Part shown: positions 1 through 9,955 of the stretch, one piece after another
How the letters are laid out: each line of letters opens with the position of its first letter
Position numbering within the stretch: position 1 is the stretch's first letter
Origin: Bettongia penicillata ogilbyi
Taxonomy: Eukaryota > Chordata > Mammalia > Diprotodontia > Potoroidae
Length of the DNA stretch: 64,000 nt
Assembly (NCBI GenBank): GCA_023548195.1
Contig: JAJHZJ010000751.1
Location: 1,616,501-1,680,500 of the forward strand
Direction: 5' to 3'
Notes under the pieces: model-generated
The model's input: only the letters and a program-made list of their open reading frames with translations
Databases searched by the model: none
What the model was told of the DNA's origin: nothing
Translations under genes and position numbers: made by a program

Positions 1-314
1 TTAACATTTTTCTTTGCATTCATTTATTTTAAAAATATTCAATTCATTTTGACAGGTATGGATTTAGTTCCTCCTGTGTACTAGGCACTAGGCTTGGTAT
101 ACAAAGATTAAAAAAGAACTTCTATTCTGCTTAGTAGAACCAATATGTGTACAGGTTATCATAACCATAAAGCATTTCTATATCATGTTAAGTTATGTAA
201 AGAGCATTTGATATATACTATATCGTTAAATACAAAATATAAACACAAGAAATAAAAATCAGTTTTAATGAGAGTGAGCCCTAACAGTTGGGGGGAACCA
301 TTAAAATATAAATT
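1..314. other. AT-rich intergenic sequence
   Basis: No gene is seen. A faint antisense L2-like stretch lies at about 62-120 (a 'tactaggcactagg' core). The rest is unclassified and serves as the left flank of the HAL1-like insertion. Confidence 0.5.
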
Positions 315-325
315 AGGATATAATT
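315..325. repeat. Target-site duplication, left copy
   Basis: AGGATATAATT lies directly before the 5' end of the HAL1-like element. The identical 11-mer occurs at 3153-3163, directly after its A-rich tail. This is the expected footprint of L1-type target-primed reverse transcription and fixes both element boundaries. Confidence 0.85.
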
Positions 326-336
326 GGGGAGGAGCC

Positions 337-346
337 AAGATGGCGG
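337..346 (+). promoter_or_regulatory. YY1-type site at the L1/HAL1 5' end
   Basis: AAGATGGCGG matches the YY1 site that sits near base 12 of mammalian L1 5' UTRs and positions transcription initiation there. Here it begins 12 bases into the element. The site is seen in the sequence; activity at this copy is not implied. Confidence 0.6.
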
Positions 347-994
347 AGTAGAAAGATTCACATATGCTAGCTCCTAAACCACAGCCCATAAAATACCTGT
401 AAAGAAGAACTCCCAACAAATTCTGGAGCAGCGGAAGCCACACAGCAATGGAGTAGAGGAAATTTCTGTTCCAGAGAGACCTGAGAAACAGACACCAAAG
501 GCCCGTCGCGCACCGGAAGCAGAGCAGAACCCAGCCCTGCCTTGGCCACATGGCAATGAGAGGAGCAGATCCAAGCAGGCTTCAGGGATGGAATCTCCAG
601 TGGCCACACAAGTCCCTCCACCCACAGGCACCAAAGGTCAGTGAGACAGTCTTTCTGGCTGGCCGAGAGGGGAGCAGAGTGTCTCCATAACTCAGGCCCC
701 TTCAGGAGGCAGCAGCTGAGGCAGCGACAAGAGCTCCCGAAGCAGGAAGGAACTTGGATCCATTGTTGAAGGTCTCCTCATAAACCCCCTGAGGGAACTG
801 AGCCCTATGTGGGGCCCTGTGCCCACCTGAGCAGCTTAACTTAATCTCACACTGAAGAGCAGCCCTGCTCCTGCTGAAAGCCCTGAGGCTGGGGAGAAGC
901 ATTTGAATCTCAGCCCCCAAGCACTAGCTGGGCGGATCTGGAGGCAAGGTGGGGGTGGAGAGGAATCTCAGAAGTTAAGTAACTGGCTGGGAAA

Positions 995-2092
995 ATGCCC
1001 AGAAAAAGGAAAAATAATAAGACCACAGAAGGCTACTTTCTTGGTGAAGAGATATCTCCTCCCATCCTTTCAGATGAGGAAGAACAATGCTTACCATCAG
1101 GGAAAGACATAGAAGTCAAGGCTCCTGTATCCCAAACATCCAAAATAAATATTCAATTGTCTCAGGCCATGGAAGAGCTCAAAAAGGATTTTGAAAATCA
1201 AGTTAGAGAAGTCGAGGAAAAACTGGGAAGAGAAATGAGAGAGATGCAAGAAAAGCATGAAAAATGGGTCAATACCTTGCAAAAGGAGACCCAAAAATGC
1301 TGAATAAAATAACACCTTGAAAAATAGGCTAACTCAATTGGCGAAAGAGGTTCAAAAAGCCAATGAGAAGAAGAATGCTTTCAAAAGCAGAATTAGTCAA
1401 ATGGAAAAGGAGGTTCAAAAGCTCACTGAAGAAAATAGTTCTTTCAAAATTAGAATGGAACAGATGGAGGCTAATGACTTTATGAGAAACCAAGAAATCA
1501 CCAAACAAAACCAAAAGAATGAAAAAGTGGAAGAGAATGTAAATATCTCATTGGAAAAACAACTGACCTGGAAAATAGATCCAGGAGAGACAGTTTAAAA
1601 ATTATGGGGCTACCTGAAAGCCATGATCAAAAAAATAGCCTAGACATCATCTTCCATGAAATTATCAAGGAAAACTGCCCTGATATTCTAGAACCAGAGG
1701 GCAAAATAAGTATTCAAGGAATCCACTGATCACCTCCTGAAAGAGATACAAAAAGAGAAACTCCTGGAACATTGTGGCCAAATTCCAGAGTTCCCTGGTC
1801 AAGGAGAAAATATTGCAAGCAGCTAGAAAGAAACAATTCAAGTATTGTGGGAATACAATCAGGATAACACAAGATCTAGCAGCTTCTACATTAACGGATT
1901 GAAGGGCATGGAATATGATATTGCAGAAATCAAAGGAACTAGGACTAAAACCAAGAATCACCTACCCAGCAAAACTGAGTATAATACTTCAGGGGAAAAA
2001 AATGGTTTTTCAATGAAATGGAGCACTTTCAAGCATTCTTGATAAAAAGACCAGAGCTGAAAAGAAAATTCGACTTTCAAACACAAGAATGA
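995..2092 (+). pseudogene. L1 ORF1p-like RNA-binding protein, frameshifted
   Basis: ORF1p is the nucleic-acid chaperone that coats L1 RNA as a trimer. The start at 995 gives a basic N-terminus (MPRKRKNNK), then an acidic stretch and a long heptad-rich coiled coil (about 1150-1560). The RRM-like core lies at about 1574-1728, with a NRSRRD motif followed by LPESHD. A C-terminal domain ends RPELKRKFDFQTQE at 2092. The reading frame changes near 1303, 1575 and 1730 and again within about 1840-2040, so no full protein can be made. The span of about 366 codons is normal for L1 ORF1. The intact-looking C-terminus followed by a stop supports a genuine end rather than a truncated ORF. Confidence 0.8.
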
Positions 2093-2226
2093 AGAGAAGC
2101 ATGAAAAGGTAAACAGCAAAGAGCAGTCATAAGGGACTTACTAAAATTGAACTCTTTATATTCCTACATGGAAAGACAATATTTGTAGCTCTTGAAACTT
2201 TTCAGTATCTGGGTAGTTGGTGGGAT

Positions 2227-2229
<3 letters not shown>

Positions 2230-2269
<40 letters not shown>

Positions 2270-2298
2270 ACATACATACACATGTGTGCACACACAGA
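2230..2298. repeat. (CA)n microsatellite in HAL1-like 3' UTR
   Basis: About 16 uninterrupted CA units, followed by interrupted CA/TACA units. Confidence 0.9.
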
Positions 2299-3152
2299 GA
2301 CAGAGAGCACAGAGTGAATTGAATAGGATGGGATCATATCTTGAAAAAAATGAAGTTAAGTGGTGAGAGAGAAATGTATTGAGAGGGGAGAGGGAGAAAT
2401 GGAATGGGGTAAATTATCTCTCATAGAAGAGGCAGGCAGGAAACTTTTTAGTGGAGGGGAAAAGAGGGGAGCTGAGAGAAAAACATGAAGTTTACTCTCA
2501 TCACATTCGATTAAAGGAAGGAATAAAATGCACACTCATTTTGGTATGAAAACCTATCTTACAATACAGAAAAGCTGGGGAGAAGGGGATAAGTAGGGTG
2601 GGGGGGGGGATGATGGAAGGGAGGGCAATAGGAGGAGGGAGCAAATTGAAATCAACACTCTTGGGGAGGGACAGGATCTAAAGAGAGAATAGAAACAATT
2701 GGGGCAGGATGGGATGGAGGGAAATATAGTTAGTCTTATATGATATGACTGTTATCGAAGTTATTTGCAAAACTACACAGATATGGCCTATATTGAATTT
2801 CCTGCCTTCCCAAAGGGAATGGGGAGGGAGGGAGGGATGGGGAGAAGTTGGAATTCAAAGTTTTAGGAACAACTGTTGAGTATTGTTCTTGCTGCTAGGA
2901 AATAAGAAATACAGGTAATGGGGAATAGGAAGTTATCTGACCCTACAGGACAAAAGAGAAGCTGGGGAGAAGGGAAGGGAGGGATGATAGAAGAGAGGGC
3001 AAATTGATGATAGGGGAAATTAGAATGCTCGGTGTATTGGGGTGTGGGGAAGGGACAAATGGGGAGAAAATTTGGAACCCAAAATTTTGTGAAAATGAAT
3101 GTGAAAAGAAATAAAAAAATTAAATTTTAAAAATTTTAAAAAAAGAAATAAA

Positions 3153-3163
3153 AGGATATAATT
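3153..3163. repeat. Target-site duplication, right copy
   Basis: AGGATATAATT, identical to 315-325. Confidence 0.85.
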
Positions 3164-3344
3164 ACTTTGTTTCCAAAAGTATCTTTGACATTCCAATCAT
3201 CCACTTTTAAATAACATTATATAAATAGACATTCATTATACAGAAAGGTCCTTTCATATTCATATTTCATATTTGAAATATTAATCAAATATTTTAAATG
3301 ATTTATAAAATCATTTTATAAAATTTTATGAAACCATTTCTTCA

Positions 3345-3560
3345 GGTATACATTTAGTCAGTTAATGAACATTTAGTAGGTACTTGTTACATGCCAGCCA
3401 TTTTGTTAAGCATTGGGGAAATAAAGACAAAATGACTTTTGCTCTCACAGAGCTCACAATTCAGTGGCAGGAAATCAACAGGTAAACAACTATATACAAA
3501 TAAGACATGTACTGGATAATTTGATGGTAATTTCAGAGGGAAGGGATGAGCACTGAGGGT
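3345..3560 (-). mobile_element. L2 LINE 3' end
   Basis: This is the reverse complement of the L2 3' terminus. The plus strand reads through degenerate forms of 'catttattaagcacctac', 'tgccaggcactgtgctaag', 'gagctcacagtctaat' and 'acaactatatacaaa'. The same order of landmarks identifies every antisense L2 listed below. Confidence 0.75.
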
Positions 3561-3714
3561 GACCAAATAAAATAGGTATAGAGTAAGGAAAACCTGTATT
3601 TGAGCATTTTCTATTTACTGCACAGCAATAAATTACATGCATGACCTTCAGAAAACATAGATAAGCATGTAAGATTAGGGAGGGGGAAGAGAGAAGATAT
3701 GGAAATAATTCTGC

Positions 3715-3830
3715 TCAATTCTACTGTATGCCAGGAGTTGAAGATACGAAGTAAATAATGAAGCAATCTTTCCCCTGAATTTATACTCTGCTGATATATA
3801 CATGCAAAATATATACATGATAAATATCCA
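3715..3830 (-). mobile_element. L2 3' fragment, degraded
   Basis: Degenerate 'ctactgtatgccagg...gaagatac' order, about 100 bases. Confidence 0.4.
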
Positions 3831-3844
3831 TTTATTTCTTGAGC

Positions 3845-3965
3845 ATCTGAGAGGCAGCCTGGCATAATGGAGGACAAAGTTCTGGACTTATACTTAGACT
3901 CAGAAAGCCCTGGATTCATATCCTTCCACTGACATTTACTCTCTGACCATTGACCTCTCCAAGGC
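3845..3965 (+). mobile_element. MIR/CORE-SINE, 5' half
   Basis: Shows 'gcctggcataatgga' followed by a 'ttctggacttatacttagactcag' region and the tRNA-derived B-box-like area. MIRs are dead tRNA-derived SINEs. Landmarks used throughout are the GTTCAAATCC-like B box, 'tgaccctgggcaagtca' and 'cctcagtttcctcatctgtaaaatg'. Confidence 0.6.
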
Positions 3966-4414
3966 TAATGCTGCACATTGTGCTCTGCATGATGGATGGC
4001 ATTTCTAACTTGGGAATTTCCAACCCAATAAAAATACAAGTTCTTCATACATAAGTTTTGAGTGCTGATACACAAGTATTGAGTAACTGCTAGGGTCAAA
4101 GCCTTTTCATGCCTTCCACAGAAACAATTCTTCAGGAAAAATACCAAAAGTGAGATAGCAGTATATAGTTAAAGACCCTCAACCTTTGGTAGACATATAG
4201 TTTGAGAGACTCATTACAGAGACAATTACTCAATTGGAAAGGATGAGAAGATAGGAAAGAAAGCGATCTATTCCTATGATGTTGAAGGGACCACAATGTC
4301 CCTCGGAGAAAGGGAGGTATGATTAGTATCAGGCTATTCTTCCCCTTGAGTCAATCTTAAATAGATAACTGGAGTGTCATAGCCATCTCTCCGGGAGTAT
4401 TCAGGCCCATTCTT
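3966..4414. other. Unclassified intergenic sequence
   Basis: No gene or repeat recognised. Confidence 0.4.
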
Positions 4415-4520
4415 AAAGAATAAAATGTAAACTTCTTGAGGGTAATAACTATTTTTTAATATTTTTATATCCCCAGCACCTAGCATAGGATGAGTACAAT
4501 AAAAGTTTAATGTTTTTAAA
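4415..4520 (+). mobile_element. L2 LINE 3' end
   Basis: Sense landmarks in order: 'gtaaacttcttgagggtaat', 'tatccccagcacctagcat', then 'gagtacaataaa'. Confidence 0.65.
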
Positions 4521-4589
4521 TTGTTTTTTTTTAACTCAGTGGCTGTTTTCAAGCATTTTAAAGGCCATTATGTGAAGCCTTCTTCAGCT

Positions 4590-4835
4590 CCTGAAAGTAG
4601 AATTCCCACAGAGACAGATTTAAGCTTAATGTAAAGAAAAACTTTTTAACAATTTGAACCATCCAAAAGTGAAATAGACTGCCTCTGGAGGAAGGTAGTG
4701 AACTCCCTAACATTCAAACAGGGGTCAAAAGACCACCTGGTGTACTCCACTGATCCTTTTTCATTTATCTTTTGGAACAGATTGCTCCTGAATCTCTCAA
4801 CTCCGAAAACTCTGAGATTATGTGAAATTAAAGGG
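4590..4835 (+). mobile_element. L3/CR1-like LINE 3' region
   Basis: Landmarks in order: 'acagatttaagcttaatgta', 'aagaaaaactttttaacaat', 'ccaaaagtgaaatagactgc', 'gtagtgaactccct' and 'actctgagattatgtg'. This is the order seen in the 3' part of amniote CR1/L3 LINEs. Confidence 0.65.
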
Positions 4836-5221
4836 ACATGTGGGGATGGGAGGGGGCAGAGATTAGTATTTCAACTAACGCTCTATTTCAAAGAGTGTAT
4901 AAACCAAGCTTTTTCCAGACCAATGACTTGCCCCTAGCTCCACAAACTTACAAATCTCACCACCCACTCCTCTCCCTCTGGACCACAAGCCTCTGTCAAG
5001 GCAAGTAGACCAACCAAGGTTGCACAGTGGACTTTTTCCTAGTAAATAATACATATGTCAAGACAATTAGGTCTTGAATGACTGGAATATCTGTCCTTGG
5101 GCCCAACATATAACTAGTAAAGTTTATAGTATTCTTGTTAATGAAAATAAATATGACCTTGCTTTCCTATAGTACATTAAGCTAATAACACTATGCTTTA
5201 AGATAATAATACTATTTTTAT
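4836..5221. other. Unclassified intergenic sequence
   Basis: No gene, structured RNA or repeat recognised. Confidence 0.4.
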
Positions 5222-5455
5222 GGACAGCTAGGTGGTGCAGTGGATAGAACACTGAGCCTAAAGTCAGACTGAAATTCAAATCTGATCTCAGACACTAGCT
5301 GCATATGACCCTGGGCAAGTCATTTAACCCTGTTTACCTCAGTTTCCTCATCTATAAAATGATCTGGAGAAGGAAATGGCAAACCAGTCCAGTACCTCCA
5401 TGAAGAAAACTTTAAATGGGGTCATGAAGAGTCTTCAAACACAAATGAAAGCAAT
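5222..5455 (+). mobile_element. Marsupial tRNA-RTE SINE (MAR1-like)
   Basis: Begins GGACAGCTAGGTGGTGCAGT, with a tRNA-like head and CORE segment ('gaccctgggcaagtcattta', 'ctcagtttcctcatctataa'). Its tail is 'ggagaaggaaatggcaaacc', 'ccagtacct', 'ggggtcatgaagagtc'. That tail resembles the 3' end of RTE/BovB LINEs, which would supply the retrotransposition enzymes. Confidence 0.85.
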
Positions 5456-5536
5456 TGAACCCATGTAGGGATGATAGTGGAGAATTCCTCCCAGACTCTT
5501 CCCTTAATGAAGGCATTAAGGATACCCATCTCATTA

Positions 5537-5537
<1 letters not shown>

Positions 5538-5583
<46 letters not shown>
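5538..5583. repeat. (CA)23 microsatellite
   Basis: An uninterrupted 46-base CA tract. Confidence 0.95.
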
Positions 5584-5584
<1 letters not shown>

Positions 5585-5589
5585 CTTTT

Positions 5590-5730
5590 CAGCCTCCTCC
5601 CCTTTTAGCTTCTTTTTATGTGCTGTCTTCCCCCATTAGGTTGTAAACTACTTGAGGGCAGGAAATGTACTTTACCTTTTTTTGTATCCCTAACATTTAA
5701 CATGGTGACTGACACACAGTAGGTGCTTAT
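5590..5730 (+). mobile_element. L2 LINE 3' end interrupted by a LINE
   Basis: Sense L2 landmarks run to 'cacacagtaggtgcttat', where the RTE-like LINE begins. The L2 terminus resumes after it at 8029 with 'attgactgactga'. Confidence 0.75.
5721..5730. repeat. Target-site duplication, left copy
   Basis: AGGTGCTTAT here and AGGTGTTTAT at 8019-8028 differ by one base and flank the RTE-like LINE. Confidence 0.65.
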
Positions 5731-8018
5731 GGTTGTTGTCCTTAATTTTCAAAGAGGACCAAAATGACATCACCATGATAAAGTGAAATTTCAGTGTGTC
5801 AGACTGTGGCTGATCAAAACAATATTAGCTTGGAATGCTCTACCACAGGTTGGGCACAGATAGTCCATGTGAACATTTGAGGTGGATACTCCAAATCTGC
5901 ACATCCTATGTTTACTTTGTGCTGTCTCAATTCTGCTTTGCTCATACATGTAGGCACACCCTTCTGATGTGGGCACACCATGCTGAGTGGTTCTGTGCCA
6001 GTGTCTGGATTCCCATGTTGCACAGTCAAATCCAAACTTCTTGAGAGAAGTCTTGAGAGTATCCTTGTATCGCTTCTTCTTATCACCATGTGATCATCTG
6101 CCCCATGTGAATTCTCCATAAAATAGTCTTTTTGGCAAGTGTACATTTTGCATTCGAACAACGTGGCCAGTCCATCAGAGTTGCGCTCTCTGAAGTATAG
6201 TTTGAATGCTTGGCAGTTCAGCTCAAGCAAGGTCTTCAGTGTCTGGTACCTTATCATGCCAGATGATCCTCTGAATCTTCCTAAGAGTTCAAATGGAAGT
6301 GATTCAGTTTCCTGGCATGGTGCTGGTAGTCTATCAATGTTTCACAGGCATACAACAATGAGGTCAGCACAACGGGTCTGTAGACCTTCAGTTTGGGAGT
6401 CAGTCTAATACCTCTTCTCCCTCAAACTTTTCTTCAGAGCCTCCCAAACACTGAGCTAGCTCTGACAATGCATGCATCAACCTCATTGTCAATGTGTACA
6501 TCTCTGGAAAGTATACTACCAAGGTAAACAAACTTATCCACAGCTTTCAAAACTTCTCCATTTGTTGCAATTGATGGTTCCATGTATAGCTGGTGCGGTG
6601 GTGGCTGACGGAACTCCTATGTTTTCTTGGTGTTAATTATTAGGCCAAAATTAGCACAGGCAGCAGAGAATTGATCCATACTTTTTGCATCTCAGTTTCA
6701 GAGGTTGCATTAAGCGCACAATCATCTGCAAACAGAAAATCATGCACCAACACTCCCTCCACTTTAGTCTTGGCTTGTATGTAGTCTTTTCAAATTGAAG
6801 AACTTACCATCAGTATGGTAGTTGACCTTGATGCTGTGTTCATCCTCATTGAACGCATTTGACAATATGGCTGAAAACATCATATTAAAAAGTATGAGAG
6901 CAACCCCGTTTCACTTAATTGGTAACTGGGAAGGCACAAGAGCATTGTCCACTATACAGACCCCAGGCAAACATGTCATCATGAAATTGATGTAAAATAT
7001 TGATGAACTTCTCTGGGCAACCAAATTTTGACATAATTTTCCATAAGTCCTCATGACTAACAGTCTCAAAGGCCTTGGTCATATCTACAAATGTTGTGTA
7101 CAAACCTGTTCTACTCTTGGCATTTCTCTTGGAGTTGTCAGGCAGCAAACACCATATCGACTGTTCCTTGGCCCTTTCTGAAGCCACACTGGCTCTCAGC
7201 TATATGACTATCTTCTAAGTGAAGGATCAGTCTATTAAGGAGGACTCTAGCAAGAATTGTGCCAGCAATGACTAAGAGAGACAGCACCACCACCACCCCA
7301 CCCCCGCCCCATGATTGTCGCAGGACAACCTATTCCCTTTACCTTTACAGAGATTCTTGAACTCCTGGGGCATAACTTCCTCTTACCATGTAACCTGGAA
7401 AATTTCAGTCAGCTTTTGTATCAGCAATGGTCCCCCTACCCTGTAAATCTCAGCTGGAATAGAATCAGCACCAGGTGCTTTATCACATGAAAGGAGCCTA
7501 ATGGCCCTCAAAACCTCTTCTTCAGTTGGAAGTTCAGCTAACGAGGAATTGACTTCAACCTGAGCTAAATGATCAATGACCTCAGCATTGATTGATGATG
7601 GTCTGTTAAGAATATTTTGGAAGTGTTCAGTTCATCTTTCTAGGATTATGTCCTTATCACTAATCAATGTGGCTGTATCAGCACTGATGGAGCCTCGCTG
7701 GTCCATAAATAGCTTTCAGGGAATCATAAAACTGCTTTGGATTGTTACTATCAGCATAAAACTGAATTTCATCTACCTTCTTACTGAGTCAGGAATCCTG
7801 CATCCCTCTAAGCTTTGCTTGTACTTTGCTTTTGATGGAATTAAATACTGTCTTTTTAGAGGTAGATGAAATATCCTCCTGGTATATCCTGTGGAGTTCT
7901 TGTTTTTTGTTTAGCAGCTTCTGAATTTCCCTGTCATTTTCATCACACCAGTCTTGGTGTTTGCAAGTATTCTAACCCATATGAGTAAATGCAGTGCTGT
8001 ACACTAAATCTCTAAGAA
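5731..8018 (-). mobile_element. 5'-truncated RTE-like non-LTR LINE
   Basis: An antisense 2.3-kb LINE. On the minus strand it encodes, in order: an endonuclease-RT linker ('HQDW' region near 7960, then 'ADSNNPKQFYDSLKAIYGP'); an RT with FVDMTKAFETVSHEDLW near 7050-7100; the catalytic FADD at 6732-6721; and a C-terminal CPTCGRAF...H..TH zinc-finger-like motif near 5800-5850. It ends in a 3' tail 'tcctctttgaaaattaagga' followed by CAACAACC. Several frameshifts and stops break the frame, so it is dead. It lacks the endonuclease half and is flanked by near-identical 10-bp duplications inside an L2. RTE-class placement is from remembered family features. Confidence 0.8.
6721..6732 (-). other. Reverse-transcriptase FADD catalytic box
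   Basis: The reverse complement codes Phe-Ala-Asp-Asp, the two metal-binding aspartates of reverse transcriptases. The following codons read Cys-Ala-Leu. It is the best-preserved catalytic landmark in the otherwise broken LINE. Confidence 0.75.
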
Positions 8019-8028
8019 AGGTGTTTAT
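8019..8028. repeat. Target-site duplication, right copy
   Basis: AGGTGTTTAT, one mismatch to 5721-5730. Confidence 0.6.
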
Positions 8029-8370
8029 ATTGACTGACTGAGTGTGATAAGTGCAAATGAAAAGATAATAACTTGCCATGAATATCAATAGGAATCTCTT
8101 TAATTGGGAATTTTTAGAGTTAGTTAACACCCTTGATGTTTTTTTTTCTTCCCTTTTCTCCCTAATTGATGAATTGATCATGGACATCAGTTTCCTCATC
8201 TTTCAGTTTAGTTCCATATGATCTTCTCCAGTTTTTGTATGACATGTTTGGCAGATTTCTTTGAGTACTCCCATAAAGCTGGGATTGTACTTTGAATTAA
8301 AAAGAAAATGAAATAAGAATCATGTTGATGATGTATTTAAATATATACATATTCCTGTAAACACACATAC

Positions 8371-8417
8371 ATTTGTGTGTATATATACATACATATGTAT
8401 ACCTATATACATATAAA
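8371..8417. repeat. AT-rich (TGTA/TATA) simple repeat
   Basis: Imperfect alternating purine-pyrimidine tract of gtgtatatatacatacatat type. Confidence 0.7.
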
Positions 8418-8439
8418 ATTGATTTTCCTATATACACGT

Positions 8440-8540
8440 TGTTTCTCCCTAGAAAGTTTCCTGAGAGCAGGGACTGTCTCATTTTTGCTTTTCTATCCAT
8501 AGGACCTAACGATGGTAAATATAGATATGCTCTTGATATG
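8440..8540 (+). mobile_element. L2 3' fragment
   Basis: 'cctgagagcagggactgtct' followed by 'ctatccataggaccta'. Confidence 0.5.
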
Positions 8541-8570
8541 AGCTGAATTAAACTAAATTGAAAAATAAGT

Positions 8571-8835
8571 GGTGAATAAACCTCCTCTCCGGATCCCCCA
8601 CCCTAGCTCCTGGTCTATGATAAAGATGCATTCAAGCCAAGAGGACCTAGATTTCTCTGTAACTACCTCTGTTACATACAAGCTGTGTGATCCTGGACAT
8701 TTAACCTCTCAGTGCTGGGCAATTCTCAAAGACTTTAAGTTACAAAGTAGGTGCCAACTTAGAAGTGGAGGGAATTCTCTGTACTCACTAAAGGAAATCA
8801 CAGGTTTAGTAGCCTATCCTAGAACTAAATAGAAA
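8571..8835. repeat. First member of a local sequence pair, split by a SINE
   Basis: The outer parts (8571-8609 and about 8811-8835) match the contiguous segment at about 9897-9955. They share 'ggtgaataaacct.ctctc', then a C-rich run, then 'tatcctagaactaaat.gaa'. The intervening 200 bases are a SINE absent from the second member. Confidence 0.5.
8610..8806 (+). mobile_element. SINE with GAAATCACAGGT-type tail
   Basis: Has an MIR-like middle ('gctgtgtgatcctgg'), then 'gggcaattctcaaagacttt', 'taagttacaaagtaggtgcc' and a terminal 'ggaaatcacaggt'. A related tail lies at 41150-41255. I do not recall the family name. Confidence 0.6.
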
Positions 8836-8959
8836 GGTCTCTTTTTGTCTAGGAGACTAAATAAAAGCTTTTAGAAATTTGAAAGTGATATAATACTGCT
8901 AACCTCTAATATTGTATTACTAAGTTGTGTTCTTGTTTTTTCATTCTTTACCTTTTTAT

Positions 8960-9175
8960 TGGAACAGCCAGGTGGCTCAATGGATAGTGTTAGGCCTGGA
9001 GTCAGGAAGACTCCTCTTCTTAAATTCTAATCTGGCCTCAGATACTTACTCACTGTGTGATCCTGGGCAAGTCACTTAACCCTGTTTGATTCAGTTTTCT
9101 CATCTGTAAAAAGAGCTGAAGAAGTAAGTGGCAAACCAAGAAAACCCCAAATGGAGTCATGCAGAGTCAGGGAAT
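8960..9175 (+). mobile_element. tRNA-RTE SINE (MAR1-like)
   Basis: 'cagccaggtggctcaatgga' head, 'gatcctgggcaagtcactta' core, and a shortened RTE-like tail 'ccaaatggagtcatgcagag'. Confidence 0.8.
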
Positions 9176-9223
9176 CTTTTTAGCACTAGTACTAAGTTAT
9201 GGTACAAAGTAGATACTTCATGT

Positions 9224-9300
9224 GAGTTGAATTGAATTGAATTGAACTGTATTGAACCAAATCAAACCAGCCTAATCAAATCGAATTAAATTGATTTGAA
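9224..9300. repeat. Low-complexity (GAATT)n-like tract
   Basis: Repeated 'gaattgaatt' units decaying into 'aatcaaa' units. Confidence 0.7.
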
Positions 9301-9896
9301 ACAAAGAAAAAATCTTGTATGTGTACCTTAGGAGGAGTCAGTACTTACACAAGCATCTTTGTGAAAGATTGGAAGAATGCCTGAAAATCATATTCAGTTC
9401 TTTAATATCATTCATTTCTTTAATATCAAATTTCACATAGGTTTTGTGCATATTTCATAAGCTCAAAATCCAGTTAAATGAAAAAGACCTTTATTCTGAT
9501 AATGACAGTATATTGACCCAGACCACATGGGGAAGAAAATGTAATAAAACACTCCACAATATAGACTACACAGATATCTAGATTGGCTCCGAGAGTAGAG
9601 GGGGAAGGTGGATTGGCAGAGGAGAAACATTTGTGCCTGGAAGAATTTGCATACAGGCATAGAGTCACTGAGAAACAGAAGTGATTTTCCGACCCAGAAA
9701 ACTCGCTTCCAAATTTGTAGAAACTGATTTCAAGTAAATAAAAATACCAGCATTGGTTACAGTATTTGATACTCTGTGTTCTAAAGTTTTAAGAGCTAGA
9801 GCTTTTTTTTTTTTTTAATTAGTGCTCCTATTTTGATATGCTTAGGCAGGCAGAATCATTGCTGATGTCAATGGGAAATTTAGCTGTGTAAAGACT
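9301..9896. other. Unclassified intergenic sequence
   Basis: No gene or recognisable repeat. A poly-T run lies near 9804. Confidence 0.4.
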
Positions 9897-9955
9897 GGTG
9901 AATAAACCTACTCTCTGGATTCCCCCCACCCCACTATCCTAGAACTAAATGGAGA
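9897..9955. repeat. Second member of a local sequence pair, no SINE
   Basis: Contiguous counterpart of the split segment at 8571-8835. Weak similarity may continue to about 9990. Confidence 0.5.

Larger units (their letters stand above)
326..3152 (+). mobile_element. Complete HAL1-like (ORF1-only L1) retrotransposon
   Basis: A 2.8-kb element bounded by 11-bp duplications. It starts GGGGAGGAGCCAAGATGGCGG, close to the canonical first bases of mammalian L1, so the 5' end looks complete. In order it has a GC-richer 5' UTR (326-994), one degenerate L1 ORF1 (995-2092), a (CA)n tract, a purine-rich 3' UTR (about 2300-3110) and an A-rich tail. Only about 1 kb separates the ORF1 stop from the tail, and no endonuclease or reverse transcriptase is present. 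That matches half-L1 (HAL1) elements, which are known from mammals including opossum and rely on L1 enzymes in trans. An internally deleted full L1 is the alternative. Confidence 0.8.

Noticed and set aside
374..634. Overlapping minus-strand open frames in the HAL1 5' UTR
   Set aside because: Antisense to a retroelement UTR and without family signatures.
5814..6257. 147-codon minus-strand frame with a zinc-finger-like end nearby
   Set aside because: Shadow frame within the dead RTE-like LINE. The CxxC...H motif belongs to the LINE C-terminus, not to a host zinc-finger gene.
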